6,834 nt of DNA from Pseudomonadota bacterium (GTDB lineage: Bacteria > Myxococcota_A > Polyangia > Polyangiales > Polyangiaceae). How positions within the stretch are numbered: the stretch's first letter is position 1; every line of letters begins with the position of its first letter. Shown piece after piece: positions 5,639 to 6,834 of the stretch. The stretch lies in the NCBI GenBank assembly GCA_003242355.1, contig QGUH01000186.1, positions 1-6,834 of the forward strand. The letters are read 5' to 3'. Both the position numbers and the translations under genes were made by a program. A model generated the notes under the pieces. It ran no database searches. It saw only the letters and a program-made list of their open reading frames with translations, and had not been told where the DNA came from.

Positions 5639-6834
5639 ATGAAGCGCTATCGGAATTCCATCGTGGGGAGTGCGTTGGTCGCTTGCGGGTTGCTCGTCTC
5701 CGTGTCGGGACACTCGGCGCAAGTCACGCAAGTGAACCGCAACACCTGGGGCGCGAGCGGCGTGCCGGACTACGTCACGATGTACATTTACGTCCCGGAC
5801 AAGCTCGCGACGAAGCCTCCCGTTCTGGTCGCCTGCCACTCGTGCGGGACGCCGGTGAGCGGTTACGTGAACAGCATCCAAGGGATCCGAGCCGCGGCCG
5901 ATCAGAACGGATTCATCATCATTCTGCCCGAAGCCACGGGCCGCAATTGTTGGGACGTGGGCTCGTCGAAATCCCTCACGCGCGATGGCGGAGGCGACAC
6001 CCAGGCCATCGTGCAAATGGTCAAGTACGTGCTCGAGGAGTACGACGGAGATCCGGAACGCGTCTACGCGCTCGGCGGGTCGTCGGGCGCGATGATGACG
6101 CAGGCATTGATGGCCGTGTACCCGGACGTTTTCAAGGCGGGCTCGGCGCGAGCGGGTGTTCCGGCGGGGGGCTGGGCCGAGGGCTACGATCCGAGCAACC
6201 AGTGGAGGGGCAACTGCGCAAACGGGTGGGGGACCAAGTGGGCGGAGCAGTGGGGCAACCAGGTCCGCGCCATCAATCCCAATTACATGGGCCGCCGCCC
6301 GCGGATTCAGCTGTTCCACGGCGATCAGGATCAGACGATTCGCTATCCCAATTTCGGTGAAGCGATCAAACAGTGGACGAACGTCCTCGGGTTGAGCGCA
6401 ATGCCGAGCTCGACCGACATGGTGACGACTCCGAATGCCAGCTACACGCGCCAGTTCTGGGAGAACGAGTGTGGCGACACGGTGCTCGAGGCCTGGTCGG
6501 GCAAGGGCGGCTCACATTCGATGCCCTACGAGCAGGACGCCATTCTCGCGTTCTTCGGTCTCGACAAGGCCGGTGGCCCCGATCCCGTGCCGGCTTGCCC
6601 GCGCGAAGGCGCCGAAGGCGGCGAAGGCGGCGCGGGCGGCTCCGGCGGTTCGGGCGGCTCCGGCGGTTCGGGCGGCTCCGGCGGTTCGGGCGGCACGGAC
6701 GGTGGCTCGGGCGGCATGAGCGGCGGCGAAGGCGGAGCGGGTGGCGGCCAGAGCGGCGCAGGCGGGAGGGGTGGCGGGAAGCCCCGGCGCCCCGGGCGGG
6801 GGCAGCGGGGGGGCCCGCGGCGGGAACACGGCGG
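5639..6834 (+). CDS. Secreted CE1-type esterase, probable acetylxylan esterase, 3' end beyond window
   Basis: A partial gene of 398 codons that is still open at the window end. The signal peptide (Lys2, Arg3, Arg5; hydrophobic 8-22) probably ends at Ala27; Leu-Val-Ala-Cys16 resembles a lipobox, but the hydrophobic stretch continues past it, so ordinary secretion is favoured. Residues 28-310 form an alpha/beta hydrolase close to CE1 acetylxylan/feruloyl esterases and PHB depolymerase-like esterases. Matching elements are Met-Tyr-Ile-Tyr-Val-Pro (48-53), the oxyanion region Val-Ala-Cys-His-Ser-Cys-Gly (64-70), Asn-Cys-Trp-Asp-Val (103-107), and Gly-Gly-Ser-Ser-Gly-Ala-Met-Met with nucleophile Ser148. 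Asp231 (in His-Gly-Asp-Gln-Asp) and His293 (Gly-Ser-His-Ser-Met-Pro) complete the triad. Similarity to fungal acetylxylan esterases makes xylan deacetylation (EC 3.1.1.72) the best guess; feruloyl esterase is the alternative. From about 321 a Gly/Ser spacer begins, which probably leads to a binding or anchoring module outside the window. After residue 379 the frame turns Arg-rich, which suggests a frameshift. Confidence 0.88.
   Translation, partial: MKRYRNSIVGSALVACGLLVSVSGHSAQVTQVNRNTWGASGVPDYVTMYIYVPDKLATKPPVLVACHSCGTPVSGYVNSIQGIRAAADQNGFIIILPEATGRNCWDVGSSKSLTRDGGGDTQAIVQMVKYVLEEYDGDPERVYALGGSSGAMMTQALMAVYPDVFKAGSARAGVPAGGWAEGYDPSNQWRGNCANGWGTKWAEQWGNQVRAINPNYMGRRPRIQLFHGDQDQTIRYPNFGEAIKQWTNVLGLSAMPSSTDMVTTPNASYTRQFWENECGDTVLEAWSGKGGSHSMPYEQDAILAFFGLDKAGGPDPVPACPREGAEGGEGGAGGSGGSGGSGGSGGSGGSGGTDGGSGGMSGGEGGAGGGQSGAGGRGGGKPRRPGRGQRGGPRREHG
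6635..6688 (+). repeat. Perfect 18-bp x 3 tandem repeat in the esterase spacer
   Basis: Three identical 18-base units (GGCGGCTCCGGCGGTTCG) start at 6635, 6653 and 6671 and encode Gly-Gly-Ser-Gly-Gly-Ser; GGCGGC of a fourth follows. Identity at synonymous positions indicates recent copying by slippage, so copy number may vary between strains. Confidence 0.9.

Noticed and set aside
3470..6319. 949-codon open frame on the minus strand opposite the GH8, tam and esterase genes
   Set aside because: It is antisense to three genes with clear family matches and crosses two intergenic regions. Its Arg/His-rich translation has no recognisable domain. Long antisense frames are expected in DNA with strong G/C bias at third codon positions.
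6512..6829. Pro- and Ala-rich minus-strand frames near the window end
   Set aside because: Mirror images of the Gly/Ser spacer of the CE1 esterase, with no independent start or domain evidence.

Overview
The window looks like chromosomal DNA from a high-GC myxobacterium, most likely of the Sorangium/Polyangium group. This rests on overall composition and strong G/C preference at third codon positions, on secreted enzymes with long Gly/Ser-rich spacers, and on a secreted protein with a Cys-pair domain followed by a charged linker and a barrel-like C-terminus, a design I associate with that group. The lineage is an inference; no rRNA or marker gene is present.

Layout: two minus-strand genes occupy 129-2106 and overlap by 29 bp. 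The upstream one (1318-2106) encodes a small exported protein resembling concanavalin-like polysaccharide lyases of the heparin lyase I type. The downstream one (129-1346) encodes a predicted envelope protein of unknown function. A 433-bp divergent region (2107-2539) separates them from three plus-strand genes. These are a lipoprotein with a roughly 150-residue Gly-rich spacer and a GH8 catalytic domain very like reducing-end xylose-releasing exo-oligoxylanase (2540-4159); tam, trans-aconitate 2-methyltransferase (4577-5347); and a secreted CE1-type esterase resembling acetylxylan esterases (5639 to beyond the window end), whose C-terminal Gly/Ser spacer is cut by the window edge.

Functional reading: the GH8 enzyme and the CE1 esterase fit together in breakdown of acetylated xylan. 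The esterase would remove acetyl groups and the lipid-anchored GH8 would trim xylo-oligosaccharides at or near the outer membrane. The lyase-like protein may belong to the same polysaccharide-handling neighbourhood, but its substrate is unknown. tam is a cytosolic detoxification-type methyltransferase and appears to be a bystander; hairpins separate it from both neighbours, so the plus-strand genes are probably separate transcription units.

Non-coding content: a degenerate 46-bp tandem repeat running up to the tam start codon, candidate terminators after the GH8 gene and tam, two dyad/hairpin elements in the divergent promoter region, and short perfect or near-perfect tandem repeats that encode the Gly-rich spacers. 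The last 60 bases appear to carry a one-base frameshift. I found no CRISPR array, tRNA, rRNA, transposase or phage gene, and no convincing evidence for a wholly new system.
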